The position numbers and the translations under genes were made by a program. DNA of 64,000 bases from Trinickia diaoshuihuensis (GTDB lineage Bacteria; Pseudomonadota; Gammaproteobacteria; Burkholderiales; Burkholderiaceae): assembly GCF_003390925.1 (NCBI RefSeq), contig NZ_QUBS01000088.1, positions 124,001 to 188,000 of the forward strand. Direction: 5' to 3'. Shown one piece after another: positions 47,184 to 57,266 of the stretch. How positions within the stretch are numbered: position 1 is the stretch's first letter; every line of letters starts with the position of its first letter. The notes under the pieces are model-generated. The model was not told the origin of the DNA. It ran no database searches and worked only from the letters and a program-made list of their open reading frames with translations.

Positions 47184-49634
47184 TCAGGGCTCGAGCTGCC
47201 AACGCAGGACCGGATGGTTATAGCCGGCAGGCATCGACCACGCTCCGGTGTCCGTGAAATTCCAGCCGGAGAAGCTCGCCGGATTGGACATCTGGGCCGT
47301 GGTCAGGCCGTTCGAGGCCGAAATCGCCGTGCCGGAGCCCACACCGATGCCGGTGCCGGTCGTATCTTTGTTCCAGTACACGTCGTTCGCGATCGAGCCG
47401 ATATCATTGATGGCCGCGATGCCGTAATTCTGCGGGCCGATCGGCAGGCCTTCGTTATCGACCGATTGTCCGCCTGTCACCGCCCCGGTCGCGAACGATT
47501 GGCTAATCGTGCCGTTGTTGGCGTACACGAGCCCCGCGGCGGCGCATGCGGTATACCAACACGCCGTCGATACGGTATCGGTTGCATACGACTGCGTAAT
47601 CGTTCCGTTGTTGGTGCCCACGAGCCCGCCGGGGCTAGCAATCGAAGATGGACCGCCTGAGCCGACGTGCTCCGTCGCACTGATCGCCCCGGACGCGAAC
47701 GATTGGGAAATCAGGCCGTCGTTCTCGCCAACGAGGCCGCCTATCATTCCGCCCACATATTCGACAACGTTGCTCGACGAACGCAAGATCGTTCCGTGAT
47801 TGACGCCTACGAGCCCGCCTTCCGTCGCTTCATCGCCCGCATCGAGCATGGGATTCGTACTGATCGTGCCGGACGTATCGACGCGCACTATCTTCCCGTA
47901 GTTGTAGGCGGCCAATATCCCCGGGACACCGTAGACGTTGTAAGTGGTGATGTCCGCGTTGATCGACGCGTTGCCGTTCACGTTCAGGTCGCGCACTATA
48001 GCGGCTGCGCCCAGCGTTCCGAACAGCGCCACATTGCCGGTGTTTGCCTGCATCGTCAATGCCGCGATCGTATGGCCCCGTCCGTCGAATTGGCCCGTGA
48101 ACGCGCCGTTGGCGGCCAGTTGAACGTATGAGCCATTGGCCGTGGCACTGGCATCGATGTCCCTACCGAGCGCATAGTTGCCGGCCAGATCGGCATTGAC
48201 GTTTTCCAAATCGGCCAACGAATTGACGAGCGCGTAGCCGGTAATTTGCGTCAACAGGCCACTATAGGTCGGCGCGGTCCACGATGGGTTGGCGAGCAGG
48301 GTGCCGGGATGATAGGTACCGTTCATGTCGTGGAACAGGCTCACGATGCCTAGGCTCGTCGACCAATCCAACGCCCCGTTGTCGACGATGCTGCCGCCGT
48401 TGTCGATCGCTTGTGAGTCGGCGCGCAGCACCAAATTGCCGCTGCCCTGATTCTTCAACTTCGCGGCTGCTTCAATCGTCAGCGAATGATAGGCGCTGAG
48501 CGTGAGCGACGCCGCGCCGGTCCAGCCGATGGTCGAGGCCACGTCGATGTCGCCGCTCGTGCCGCCCGCGCCGGTGGTCTGCAGGTTGATGGACGTACCC
48601 GCGTCGAGATTGCGCTGGAAGACCGGCGCCGCCAAGCCGTCGATCGTAAAGCCGGGTACGGTGATATTCCATTGCCTTGCGGTCACGGTCGGGCCGCCCG
48701 CGATCCGCAACGTGGCGGCGTCGGTATCGACGGTGCCGCCGCTGCCGTCCGCATTGTCCGCTTGCACCGTGCCGTCGAGCCAGACTCTGCCCGTATCGGC
48801 GACGAGCCAGACGCGACCGCCACGCGTGGTAGTGCCCGTCGCGCGTAGAACGGAATGATTGCCGGCCAGCGCGTAGATATTTCCGTCGGCCGCTTGCAGG
48901 TTGATCTGGGCCGCTTCGATGGCGCCGCGATTGACGATCGTACCGTTGTTGCCGTTTTGGACGAACACTTGCCGGCCTTCGGTGGAATCCTGTAACAGCA
49001 CCCGTTGCCCCGCGGCAATCTCTACGGTTCCATTGGGCGCGCTGATGCTGCCGACGTTATCGATCTCGCTGCTGGCGATGAGGAATACGTCGGCGCCGCT
49101 CGAGGCAATTTTGCCGAGGTTGACGACGGTGCCGGCGGCGGTCCCCAAGGGGCTCGAGAACGTCAGTGCCCCGCCGTTCATGAACGCGGCGTTGTCGGTA
49201 TCCAATGAGGAAGCGACGAAGCGTCCGCCGGTGGAGACGACGCCGCTTTGGCCGACGACGATGCCTTGCGGATTGATCAGATAGACGCTGCCGGTCGCCG
49301 AAAGCGTACCGAGAATCGACGAGGGATTCCCACCGGTCACGCGGTTCAGCGTCGCGCCCGTGCCGTTGTTGATGGTCACGTGGTTACCGCCGCCGATGGA
49401 AAAGCTATTCCAATCGATGATGCCGCGACCGGATGTTTGGTTGATCTGCAGCGAAGTGGTATTACCCGTGATCGAACCGGTGCCGGCGACGAACTGCCCC
49501 CCGCTCGGCAACGGCCCGGCGGCTCGAGCGATGCCCGGCACAGCGAGCGATAGCGCGAGGAAGATCGGTGTGAGTGCCGGTAGCGTCGCGCGACGCAAGC
49601 GGCGAAATCGTTCGACTTTCGAGGTGACGAGCAT
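47184..49634 (-). CDS. Two-partner-secretion exoprotein (filamentous-haemagglutinin N-terminal type)
   Basis: 816 residues from ATG 49634. Signal region with a basic N-terminus (SKVERFRRLRRATLPAL, cleavage near ARAAG). TPS domain (about 38-300): SLQINQTSGRGIIDWNSFSI, a NPQGI form of the NPNGI motif (YLINPQGIVVGQSG), FVASSLDTDN. Then a beta-helix region and GLUG-type repeats (GGLVGENDGLISQSFASG, GGLVGTNNGTITQSYAT). Short for a TpsA protein, with no adjacent TpsB (FhaC-like) transporter. It lies between the two valine units on the opposite strand. Would be exported and surface-bound if a transporter elsewhere serves it. Confidence 0.87.
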   Translation of the reverse strand: MLVTSKVERFRRLRRATLPALTPIFLALSLAVPGIARAAGPLPSGGQFVAGTGSITGNTTSLQINQTSGRGIIDWNSFSIGGGNHVTINNGTGATLNRVTGGNPSSILGTLSATGSVYLINPQGIVVGQSGVVSTGGRFVASSLDTDNAAFMNGGALTFSSPLGTAAGTVVNLGKIASSGADVFLIASSEIDNVGSISAPNGTVEIAAGQRVLLQDSTEGRQVFVQNGNNGTIVNRGAIEAAQINLQAADGNIYALAGNHSVLRATGTTTRGGRVWLVADTGRVWLDGTVQADNADGSGGTVDTDAATLRIAGGPTVTARQWNITVPGFTIDGLAAPVFQRNLDAGTSINLQTTGAGGTSGDIDVASTIGWTGAASLTLSAYHSLTIEAAAKLKNQGSGNLVLRADSQAIDNGGSIVDNGALDWSTSLGIVSLFHDMNGTYHPGTLLANPSWTAPTYSGLLTQITGYALVNSLADLENVNADLAGNYALGRDIDASATANGSYVQLAANGAFTGQFDGRGHTIAALTMQANTGNVALFGTLGAAAIVRDLNVNGNASINADITTYNVYGVPGILAAYNYGKIVRVDTSGTISTNPMLDAGDEATEGGLVGVNHGTILRSSSNVVEYVGGMIGGLVGENDGLISQSFASGAISATEHVGSGGPSSIASPGGLVGTNNGTITQSYATDTVSTACWYTACAAAGLVYANNGTISQSFATGAVTGGQSVDNEGLPIGPQNYGIAAINDIGSIANDVYWNKDTTGTGIGVGSGTAISASNGLTTAQMSNPASFSGWNFTDTGAWSMPAGYNHPVLRWQLEP

Positions 49635-49906
49635 CGCGGTTACCCCTGGATCTTTTTGGAAGATGTTCGAACCCACGCGGTGAACTCGGCCTCCACTCGA
49701 CGAGTGGGATGCGGCTCATTCTATTTGTCTGATGAAAATGATCTACCGCTACGCACGCCATAAACGCAGTCGTTCGCGCCATCGTGGACTGGAATGAAGG
49801 GTCGATCGAAGCAGGTACCGCTTGCGCGAGGGATTACCTCTTAAGGATGGTTTAAGGCGCCATGCCCAATATTTGACCCCAGCTCTACGCGATGGAGGCC
49901 GGCCCG

Positions 49907-50155
49907 ATGAATGACTCAAAAGAACTCGCCACGCCGCGCAAGGCGCGCACGATGCTGCGGCGCATCCTAAGCCATCACGAGCTGGCCACGCTGCTGCTGT
50001 TGCTGCACTCGCCCATCGATCTCTCCGCCAAACCTGAAATCCCGATGCTGCAAGAGGCCGGGCTCGTCGAGCCCGTCGAACTGGAATCGGGGGCTACCCG
50101 GTTTCAATTAACCGAAGACGGCACCGCCGTCTTACGCGGGCTCGGACTCAGTTAA
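49907..50155 (+). CDS. Small winged-helix-like protein, unknown
   Basis: 82 residues from ATG 49907 (GGAGG at 49894-49898). Layout suggests a winged helix: SHHELATLLLLLHSP, then EIPMLQEAGLVEPVE and FQLTEDGTAVLRGLGL, the last resembling the wing and final helix of MarR-like domains. No catalytic residues. It lies in the gap between the exoprotein and acyl-CoA synthetase units. Could be a small DNA-binding modulator. Confidence 0.55.
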   Translation: MNDSKELATPRKARTMLRRILSHHELATLLLLLHSPIDLSAKPEIPMLQEAGLVEPVELESGATRFQLTEDGTAVLRGLGLS

Positions 50156-50197
50156 ACGCCGCCCCTCATCCCGGTCAACGCCACGTCCGCCTAACAG

Positions 50198-50274
50198 GTG
50201 GCAAATGCGCTCACGCAAAGTGAGCGGCTTGAGCATCGAAAGCGGCCGCCGCGCTGCCTACACTTCGACGCGTA
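50198..50274 (+). promoter_or_regulatory. 77-bp regulatory element, copy B
   Basis: Second copy of the element at 45730-45806. The inverted repeat is better here: GCTCAC (50209-50214) / GTGAGC (50220-50225). The same TACACT (50259-50264) follows, placing a possible start about 60 bases before the acyl-CoA synthetase ATG. The element's central 9 bases differ most between copies; both ends are identical. Confidence 0.75.
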
Positions 50275-50333
50275 ACATATCGGCATAAGCGGCCAAAGAT
50301 CCGCCATGCCCGGCGCATCGATCGGAGACAACG

Positions 50334-52058
50334 ATGAACGCATCACAGCGCTTTCTAGCCGCGCGCGATTTCCTGCTGCGCCATCGGTCGGACTACGACC
50401 ACGCCTATCGCCACTTCTCATGGCCCGAACTCGGCGAGTTCAATTGGGCGCTCGACTATTTCGATGAGATCGCACGCGGCAACGACGCCTGCGCGCTTTG
50501 GCTCGTCGATGGGAGCAGCGGGCTCGAAACGAAGCGCTCCTTTGCTCAGATGTCCGAGTGCTCGGCGCGCATTGCGAATTATTTGCGCGAGCTCGGCGTC
50601 GGCCGCGGCGACCGCGTTTTGCTGATGCTGCCGAACCGGGTCGAACTATGGGACGCGATGCTCGCCGCGATCAAACTCGGCGCGATATTGATGCCGGCGA
50701 CCACGCAACTGTCCGCGGACGACTTGCGCGAACGCATCGAAATCGGCGTACCGCGCTTTGCGATCGTCGATGCCGCCGAATGTGCGAAGTTCGACGGTAT
50801 CGAGGCGCCGCTCGTCAAGCTGGCCGTCGGCGCGCAAGTCCCAGCCGCGGGCTGGCACCGCTTCGAAGACGGCTATCGCGCCTCGCCGGCTTTCGAACCG
50901 CTTGCCGTCACCCGTGCGCGCGATCCCCTGCTGCTCTATTTCACGTCGGGCACGACCGCCAAGCCCAAGCTCGTCGAGCATACCCACGAAAGCTACCCGG
51001 CGGGCCATCTGTCCACCATGTATTGGATCGGCCTCCAACCGGGCGACATCCACTGGAACATCAGCTCGCCCGGGTGGGCCAAGCACGCTTGGAGCTGCTT
51101 TTTCGCACCATGGAATGCACAAGCCTGCGTCTTCGTCCTCAACTACGCGCGGTTCGATGCGAAGACCGTGCTCGAGACGCTCACGCGTTACGGCATCACC
51201 ACGCTGTGCGCCCCGCCCACCGTCTGGCGCATGCTCGTGCAAGAGCCCCTCGCGTCGCACCGCGTGTCGCTACGCGAAATCGTCGGCGCCGGCGAACCGC
51301 TCAATCCGGAGATCATCGAGCGCGTCAAAACGGCTTGGGGCATCACGATCCGCGACGGCTACGGCCAAACCGAAACGACGTGTCAGATCGGCAATTCGCC
51401 GGGGCAACCCGTGGTGCCGGGCTCGATGGGCCGCCCGCTGCCGGGCTACCGGATCATGCTCGTCGATCCGGACGGCGAGCGCGCCGACGAAGGAGAAATC
51501 GCGGTGTTGCTCGGCTCCGAACCGGATGATGCGGACCGTGCTCAGCGCCCGCTGCCGCTGATGACGCGCTATGCGAACAACGCGGAGGCAACCGTGCACG
51601 TCACGCGCAATGGCCGCTATCACACGTCGGACGTGGCGATGCGCCGCGACGACGGCTACTACGTCTACATCGGCCGTGCCGACGACGTTTTCAAATCGTC
51701 GGACTATCGTTTGAGCCCGTTCGAACTCGAGAGCGCGTTGATCGAACACGAGGCCGTGGCCGAGGCCGCGGTCGTCCCCAGCCCCGACCCGCTCCGTCTT
51801 GCCGTTCCGAAGGCGTACGTGATGCTGCGCCATGGCTACACGTTCGGCCCCGAGCTTGCAAAAAGCATCTTCGCGTTTTCCCGCGCGCGGCTCTCGCCGT
51901 ACAAGCGCATTCGGCGACTGGAAGCCTATGAGCTGCCGAAAACGATTTCCGGCAAGATCCGGCGTGTCGAATTGCGCCGCCGCGAGATCGAGCGCGGCGA
52001 CGCGGCCGAGCGGCTGCCGGGCGAATACTGGGAAGAGGACTTCCCCGAACTACGTTGA
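50334..52058 (+). CDS. Acyl-CoA synthetase (AMP-forming, medium-chain type)
   Basis: 574 residues from ATG 50334 (GGAGA upstream). Activates a carboxylic acid with ATP and CoA. P-loop [44 protein letters not shown] and the hinge region [20 protein letters not shown] with [19 protein letters not shown] (Asp at the position where Gly is common). C-terminal catalytic lysine in [10 protein letters not shown]. First gene of a unit with mmsA, mmsB and a hydroxyisobutyryl-CoA hydrolase; isobutyrate or propionate are plausible substrates. Confidence 0.88.
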   Translation: MNASQRFLAARDFLLRHRSDYDHAYRHFSWPELGEFNWALDYFDEIARGNDACALWLVDGSSGLETKRSFAQMSECSARIANYLRELGVGRGDRVLLMLPNRVELWDAMLAAIKLGAILMPATTQLSADDLRERIEIGVPRFAIVDAAECAKFDGIEAPLVKLAVGAQVPAAGWHRFEDGYRASPAFEPLAVTRARDPLLLYFTSGTTAKPKLVEHTHESYPAGHLSTMYWIGLQPGDIHWNISSPGWAKHAWSCFFAPWNAQACVFVLNYARFDAKTVLETLTRYGITTLCAPPTVWRMLVQEPLASHRVSLREIVGAGEPLNPEIIERVKTAWGITIRDGYGQTETTCQIGNSPGQPVVPGSMGRPLPGYRIMLVDPDGERADEGEIAVLLGSEPDDADRAQRPLPLMTRYANNAEATVHVTRNGRYHTSDVAMRRDDGYYVYIGRADDVFKSSDYRLSPFELESALIEHEAVAEAAVVPSPDPLRLAVPKAYVMLRHGYTFGPELAKSIFAFSRARLSPYKRIRRLEAYELPKTISGKIRRVELRRREIERGDAAERLPGEYWEEDFPELR

Positions 52059-52084
52059 TTTACGAACCGATCAGGAGTCTATCG

Positions 52085-53605
52085 ATGAGCACCCCTTCCG
52101 CCGCGGGCACGAACGTTCCGTCCGTCAAGCTGCTGATCAACGGCGAATTCGTCGAATCCGCTTCGACCGAGTGGCGCGATATCGTCAATCCCGCCACGCA
52201 GGAAGTCTTGGCGCGCGTTCCGTTCGCGACGCCCGACGAAGTCGATGCGGCGGTGGGCGCCGCCCAGGCCGCGTTCGCGCAATGGAAATCGACGCCGATC
52301 GGCGTACGCGCCCGCATCATGCTCAAATACCAGGCGCTGATCCGCGAGCACATGCCGCGCATCGCGAAAATTCTGACCGCCGAACAAGGCAAGACCCTGC
52401 CCGACGCCGAAGGCGATATCTTCCGCGGGCTCGAAGTCGTCGAGCATGCCGCGTCGATCGGCACGCTGCAACTGGGCGAATTCGCCGAGAACGTCGCCGC
52501 CAACGTCGATACGTACACGCTGCGCCAGCCGATCGGCGTCTGCGCGGGCATCACGCCGTTCAACTTCCCCGCCATGATCCCGTTGTGGATGTTCCCGATG
52601 GCGATCGTCTGCGGCAACACCTTCGTGCTCAAACCGTCCGAACAAGACCCGCTCTCGACGATGGCGCTCGTCGAACTCGCGCTCGAGGCCGGCATACCGC
52701 GGGGCGTATTGAACGTCGTGCATGGCGGCAAGGACGTCGTCGATGCGCTGTGCACGCACGAGGATGTGAAAGCGGTGTCGTTCGTCGGCTCGACAGCGGT
52801 CGGCACCCATGTCTACACGCTGGCGAGCGAACACGGCAAGCGCGTGCAATCGATGATGGGGGCGAAGAATCACGCCGTCGTATTGCCTGACGCCAATCGC
52901 GAACAAACGCTCAATGCGCTGGCCGGCGCCGGCTTCGGCGCGGCGGGCCAGCGTTGCATGGCCACCTCGGCCGTGGTGCTCGTGGGCGAGGCGCGCGAGT
53001 GGCTGCCCGATCTCGTCGGGCGCGCGAAGACGCTCAAAGTCAACGCCGGCACGGAGCCCAATACCGACGTGGGCCCGCTCGTTTCGAAAGCGGCCAAGGA
53101 ACGCGTCGTGTCGCTCATCGCCAAGGGCGTCGAGGAAGGTGCGACGCTCTTGCTCGACGGCCGCGACGTGCGGGTGCCTGGCTATGAGCACGGCAACTTC
53201 GTCGGTCCGACGATCTTCTCCGACGTGACGACGGAGATGACGATCTACCGCACCGAGATCTTCGGTCCCGTGCTCGTCGTGCTGTCGGTCGATACGCTCG
53301 ACGAAGCGATCGCGCTCGTCAACCGCAATCCGTTCGGCAACGGCGTCGGCCTATTCACGCAAAGCGGCGCCGCGGCACGCAAGTTCCAGAGCGAGATCGA
53401 CGTCGGTCAAGTCGGCATCAATATTCCGATCCCCGTGCCGGTCCCGATCTTCAGCTTCACGGGATCGCGCGGCTCGAAACTGGGCGACCTGGGCCCGTAC
53501 GGCAAACAGGTGGTGCAGTTCTATACGCAGACGAAGACCGTCACGGCGCGCTGGTTCGACGATGCGCCCGGCACGGGCGTGAACACGACGATCAACCTGC
53601 GCTGA
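52085..53605 (+). CDS. mmsA: Methylmalonate-semialdehyde dehydrogenase (acylating)
   Basis: 506 residues from ATG 52085 (AGGAG upstream), 26 bp after the synthetase. Aldehyde dehydrogenase fold: [43 protein letters not shown]-like [17 protein letters not shown], and the catalytic Cys in [15 protein letters not shown]. Converts methylmalonate semialdehyde to propionyl-CoA with CoA and NAD, the last step of valine breakdown. Confidence 0.95.
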   Translation: MSTPSAAGTNVPSVKLLINGEFVESASTEWRDIVNPATQEVLARVPFATPDEVDAAVGAAQAAFAQWKSTPIGVRARIMLKYQALIREHMPRIAKILTAEQGKTLPDAEGDIFRGLEVVEHAASIGTLQLGEFAENVAANVDTYTLRQPIGVCAGITPFNFPAMIPLWMFPMAIVCGNTFVLKPSEQDPLSTMALVELALEAGIPRGVLNVVHGGKDVVDALCTHEDVKAVSFVGSTAVGTHVYTLASEHGKRVQSMMGAKNHAVVLPDANREQTLNALAGAGFGAAGQRCMATSAVVLVGEAREWLPDLVGRAKTLKVNAGTEPNTDVGPLVSKAAKERVVSLIAKGVEEGATLLLDGRDVRVPGYEHGNFVGPTIFSDVTTEMTIYRTEIFGPVLVVLSVDTLDEAIALVNRNPFGNGVGLFTQSGAAARKFQSEIDVGQVGINIPIPVPVPIFSFTGSRGSKLGDLGPYGKQVVQFYTQTKTVTARWFDDAPGTGVNTTINLR

Positions 53606-53641
53606 TACCCAAGCCGAGCACGACAACCGGAGACATTCGCC

Positions 53642-54538
53642 ATGAAGATCGGATTCATCGGACTGGGCAACATGGGTGCGCCGATGGCGCGCAACCTGCT
53701 GAAAAACGGCCACGCACTGCAAGCGTTCGACTTGAACGAACCGGCGCTGCGCGCCCTCGCCGAGGCGGGCGCGACCGCGTGCGCTTCGCCGCGACAAGCG
53801 GCCGCCGATGCCGAACTCGTCATTACGATGCTGCCCGCCGCCGCGCACGTGCGCGCCGTGTTGACGGACGAGCACGGCGTGCTGGCCGGCATCGCGCCCG
53901 GGGTGACGATCATCGATTCGAGCACGATCGACCCGGCAAGCGCGCAGGCTTTCGCCAAGCTCGCGGCCGCGCACGGCAACGCGTTCGTCGATGCGCCCGT
54001 CTCGGGCGGCACGGGCGGCGCGGCGGCCGGCACGCTGACGTTCATGGTCGGCGCGAGCGAGACGCTATTCGCGCACGTTCAGCCCGTGCTGGCCGCGATG
54101 GGCAAGAATATCGTCCGATGCGGCGACACGGGCATGGGCCAGGTCGCGAAAATCTGCAACAATCTCCTACTCGGCATCACGATGACGGGCGTCGCCGAGG
54201 CGATGTCGCTCGGCACGGCGCTCGGCATCGATCCGAAAGTATTGGCGGGCATCATCAATACGTCGACGGGCCGTTGCTGGAGTTCGGATACCTACAACCC
54301 GTATCCGGGCATCGTCGAAACCGCACCGGCATCGCGCGGCTACACGGGCGGTTTCGGCGCGGATCTCATGCTCAAGGACCTGGGGCTAGCCACCGAAGCG
54401 GCTCGCGGCGCCAAGCAGCCGATCTTCCTCGGCGCGCTCGCGCAGCAGCTCTATCAAGCGATGAGCGCGAACGGCCAAGGCGGGTTGGATTTTTCCGCCA
54501 TCATCTCTTTGTATCAACACCGCGCGGCGCGGCAATGA
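53642..54538 (+). CDS. mmsB: 3-hydroxyisobutyrate dehydrogenase
   Basis: 298 residues. NAD-binding GFIGLGNMGAPMARNLLK, substrate segment DAPVSGGTGGAAAGT, and catalytic Lys in VAKICNNLLLGITM. Oxidises 3-hydroxyisobutyrate to methylmalonate semialdehyde for MmsA, 36 bp upstream. Length is standard. Confidence 0.95.
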   Translation: MKIGFIGLGNMGAPMARNLLKNGHALQAFDLNEPALRALAEAGATACASPRQAAADAELVITMLPAAAHVRAVLTDEHGVLAGIAPGVTIIDSSTIDPASAQAFAKLAAAHGNAFVDAPVSGGTGGAAAGTLTFMVGASETLFAHVQPVLAAMGKNIVRCGDTGMGQVAKICNNLLLGITMTGVAEAMSLGTALGIDPKVLAGIINTSTGRCWSSDTYNPYPGIVETAPASRGYTGGFGADLMLKDLGLATEAARGAKQPIFLGALAQQLYQAMSANGQGGLDFSAIISLYQHRAARQ

Positions 54539-54591
54539 ACGAGGCTCGGCCGCGCTTACCGTCCTGTATCGACCATGAATGGAGACAACGA

Positions 54592-55794
54592 ATGAACGCA
54601 CGTGTTGAACTCTCGGATGCCGGCCGCGACGGCGTACCGGGCGCCACGCCGCCGGCCGAGGGACGCGTGCTGACTCACGTCGTGAACGGCGTCGCGATTC
54701 TCACGCTCGATCGGCCGCACGCGCTCAATGCGCTCTCGCATGCGATGGTGCGCGAACTCGCCGAAGCCGTCGCGCGTTATCGCGACGACGACGCGATCGT
54801 CGCCTTGGTTCTGCGCGGCAGCGGCGAGAAAGGTTTTTGCGCGGGCGGCGACGTGCGCGCGCTCTATCACGCCGCGAACGCCGGCCGCGCCGAAGGCGAT
54901 GACGGCTGGCGGCAGTTTTTCGTCGACGAATACCGGCTCGACTTCGCGCTGCACGCGTTTCCCAAGCCGATCGTCGCGCTCGCCGACGGCATCACGATGG
55001 GCGGCGGCATGGGCCTTGCGCAGGCCGCGTCGCTGCGCGTGGCGACCGAGCGCAGCAAAATCGCCATGCCCGAAACGCGGATCGGCTTTGTCCCCGATGT
55101 CGGCGCCACGCGCTTTCTGAGCGTCATGCCAACGGAACTCGCGCTTTACGTGGCGTTGACCGGCGCCGTACTGACGGGCGCCGACGCGGTGCGCTGCGGC
55201 TTGGCCGACGTTTGCGTCCAAAGCGAATGGCTGCAAGGATTCGAGGCGCGTCTGGCCGCCTTGCCCGCCGGCGAGGTCGGCGCGCGTCTGCGCGAGGCCT
55301 TCGTGCCGCCCGCCGCGCCGCTGCCGCCCGCGCCGATCGAAGGGGTGCTGCGCGGGATCGAAAAGCACTTCGCGGCCCGCTTGACCGTCGACGAAATGGC
55401 CGCCTCGCTGGCGGCCACGCTGATCTCGAACCCGCCCGCCGAAATGCGCGCGTGGCTACAGACGGCGCTCGATGCGCTGCACGGCTATTCGCCGACGATG
55501 CTCCACGTCACGCGCGAAGCGATCCTGCGCGGACGGCGCATCACACTGGCCGACGCCTACCGGATGGAACTCGGGATCGTCTCGCGCGCGATCGAGGAAG
55601 GCGATTTCCGCGAGGGCGTGCGCTCGCACCTGATCGACAAGGACCGCAGTCCGCGCTGGCAACCGGGCTCGCTGGCCGAAGTGCGGCAAGAGCGGATCGC
55701 GCACTTTTTGCGCTCGCCGTGGCCCAGCGCCCGGCATCCGCTCGCCGAACTCGGCGCCCTGCCGGAGCAGCGCGCCTCGCGACTGCCGTCGTAG
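54592..55794 (+). CDS. 3-hydroxyisobutyryl-CoA hydrolase (enoyl-CoA hydratase/isomerase family)
   Basis: 400 residues from ATG 54592 with GGAGA 6 bases upstream; the frame is open far upstream inside mmsB but that is not coding. Crotonase core with LTLDRPHALNALSHAMVREL, oxyanion segments KGFCAGGDVRALYHAA and MGGGMGLAQAASLRVA, and MPETRIGFVPDVGATRFLS. The longer C-terminal half (RMELGIVSRAIEEGDFREGV, IDKDRSPRWQP) is typical of the HIBCH subgroup. Releases 3-hydroxyisobutyrate, the MmsB substrate. Last gene of the unit. Confidence 0.9.
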   Translation: MNARVELSDAGRDGVPGATPPAEGRVLTHVVNGVAILTLDRPHALNALSHAMVRELAEAVARYRDDDAIVALVLRGSGEKGFCAGGDVRALYHAANAGRAEGDDGWRQFFVDEYRLDFALHAFPKPIVALADGITMGGGMGLAQAASLRVATERSKIAMPETRIGFVPDVGATRFLSVMPTELALYVALTGAVLTGADAVRCGLADVCVQSEWLQGFEARLAALPAGEVGARLREAFVPPAAPLPPAPIEGVLRGIEKHFAARLTVDEMAASLAATLISNPPAEMRAWLQTALDALHGYSPTMLHVTREAILRGRRITLADAYRMELGIVSRAIEEGDFREGVRSHLIDKDRSPRWQPGSLAEVRQERIAHFLRSPWPSARHPLAELGALPEQRASRLPS

Positions 55795-55822
55795 GCGGCT
55801 AACCCACGTCGTCGTCAAGCGA

Positions 55823-56545
55823 TCAAACCGACGCGATCAGCCCCATCGCGATCGCTTTGACGACCGCCTGCACCTTGTTGGTGGCGTTGAGCTTCAACAA
55901 GACGTTGTTGACGTGAAAGTTGACGGTCCGCTCCGAGATATTGAGGATCTGGCCGATCTCGCACGCCGTCTTCCCCTCGCCCGTCCAGCACAGCACTTCG
56001 CACTCGCGCGGCGTCAGCACGACGCCCGCTTCGGGCGCGAGCCGCGGCACGAGAAACTCGCTCATCAGCGAGTGCGACAAGTTCGCGAGCCAACTCGCCT
56101 GCAGCGTCAAGTCGTCGATTTCGCCGGTGCTGAGCGCGCCGTCGTGCCGAGCCATCGTCAGCAAACCGTAGACGCCATGCGCGGCCCAGCTCGAGTGGGC
56201 CACGCCCACGCGCAAGCCGAAATCGCGCGCATCGCTCCATAGCCGCGGCGCGTTGGCCGATGCTTCGGGCCACACGATGAGGCGCGAGCTCGTCATACCC
56301 TCGCGCACCGTCGGATCGACGTCGATGAAGTGGTTTTCCTGATAGTGCTTCATCCACCCCGACGGGTAGGTATCGAAGATGGCGACGGCCGGATTCGACA
56401 CGGGCAGCGGTACGCGAATGCCGTAACAGCAGTACTCGAAGCCGAGCCGCTTGGCCAACCCCGCGATCCGGTCGAACAGTTGCCGCTCATCGCCCGCCGA
56501 GCGCAACTCCTCGTAACTATCTTGCCACCGCAACGGCGCTTCCAT
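55823..56545 (-). CDS. LuxR-family quorum-sensing regulator
   Basis: 240 residues. N-terminal acyl-homoserine-lactone domain (about 15-170) keeps the ligand-site residues: YPSGWMKHYQENHFIDVDP (Trp, Tyr, Asp, Pro) and FGLRVGVAHSSWAAHGVYG. C-terminal LuxR helix-turn-helix (about 175-238: LTPRECEVLCWTGEGKT, ERTVNFHVNNVLLKL). Divergent from the RsaM-like gene, with a lux-box-like site in the 88-bp gap. Partner of the synthase at 57328. Confidence 0.95.
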   Translation of the reverse strand: MEAPLRWQDSYEELRSAGDERQLFDRIAGLAKRLGFEYCCYGIRVPLPVSNPAVAIFDTYPSGWMKHYQENHFIDVDPTVREGMTSSRLIVWPEASANAPRLWSDARDFGLRVGVAHSSWAAHGVYGLLTMARHDGALSTGEIDDLTLQASWLANLSHSLMSEFLVPRLAPEAGVVLTPRECEVLCWTGEGKTACEIGQILNISERTVNFHVNNVLLKLNATNKVQAVVKAIAMGLIASV

Positions 56546-56581
56546 GAATACCCCAATTGATAAGTAACACGGGACACAAGG

Positions 56582-56597
56582 CTGTCATAGTTGCCAG
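56582..56597. promoter_or_regulatory. lux-box-like site in the luxR/rsaM gap
   Basis: CTGTCATAGTTGCCAG fits CTG-N10-CAG and matches the perfect palindrome before the synthase gene at 13 of 16 positions. It lies 36 bp before the RsaM-like start codon and 37 bp from the luxR start codon, so it could control either. Confidence 0.65.
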
Positions 56598-56633
56598 GTC
56601 CCACGGCTGCGACAGGCTGCTACAGTCCGGCGC

Positions 56634-57077
56634 ATGAGACACCCTTCCGCCACGCTGCCCAGCCTCCATGTCGACGGCTATGTCCGCCTCCAAGAGTGCG
56701 CGCTCGCCGGGCTCCATTTCGTCCACGTCGACTCCGCGCTCGACGACGGTCTGCTCGCGGAATTGCGCGCCGAAGGGGTCGATGCGAGCACCGCCGGCTA
56801 CACCGAATGGCAGCGCCCGCGCGCGCCCGGCGCCGTGCACGTGACCCTCGGATGGGACTGGTACGTCGATCGCGCCTCGGGCGCCCTGCTGGTGGCCTGG
56901 AGCGATATTCGCAGCAACGTCATGTGCATCGACACGAACGGCGTCGACATGGGCATGAGCCATACGGCCCAAGCACTGCTGCGGCGCGTCGCGGGTCTGA
57001 ACTGGCCGAACGCCGTCGCACAAGCCGCACTGGCCCCATGGGGCAACGCGGTCAACCGCGGCCCGACGCTCCAATAA
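56634..57077 (+). CDS. rsaM: RsaM-like quorum-sensing modulator (DUF4902)
   Basis: 147 residues, the length of Burkholderia RsaM. Visible features: LPSLHVDGYVRLQECALAGL, GYTEWQRPRAPGAVHVTLGWDW, ASGALLVAWSDIRSNVM, GMSHTAQALLRRVAGLNWP. RsaM proteins encoded between luxR and luxI genes lower homoserine-lactone output in Burkholderia. Its position here, between LuxR and LuxI genes and behind a lux-box-like site, fits that. Cytoplasmic. Identification is by length, context and recalled family pattern. Confidence 0.75.
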   Translation: MRHPSATLPSLHVDGYVRLQECALAGLHFVHVDSALDDGLLAELRAEGVDASTAGYTEWQRPRAPGAVHVTLGWDWYVDRASGALLVAWSDIRSNVMCIDTNGVDMGMSHTAQALLRRVAGLNWPNAVAQAALAPWGNAVNRGPTLQ

Positions 57078-57250
57078 GGCCGAGTGGGGTTGCCTAATCG
57101 GCAAGTCCGTACTCGATTCATCTGTAAATTCATCCACAGGTCTCATTTATAAGCAAATCGTCGGCTCATTTCAATCTCATTATTAGTTTGGACTGACTTG
57201 CCCGGAAGCTGAGCAGCGCTTCGGCAGGAAAAAGTGCGTCTTTTGTAGTC

Positions 57251-57266
57251 CTGTCAACGTTGACAG
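57251..57266. promoter_or_regulatory. Perfect palindromic lux box before the synthase gene
   Basis: CTGTCAACGTTGACAG, a perfect 16-bp palindrome of the CTG-N10-CAG form, centred 69 bp upstream of the synthase start codon. Best explained as the binding site of the adjacent LuxR protein, giving positive autoinduction. Confidence 0.85.

Noticed and set aside
53779-54591. Apparent N-terminal extension of the hydroxyisobutyryl-CoA hydrolase overlapping mmsB
   Set aside because: The reading there is an Arg-rich shadow of mmsB; a good ribosome site precedes ATG 54592, where family similarity begins.
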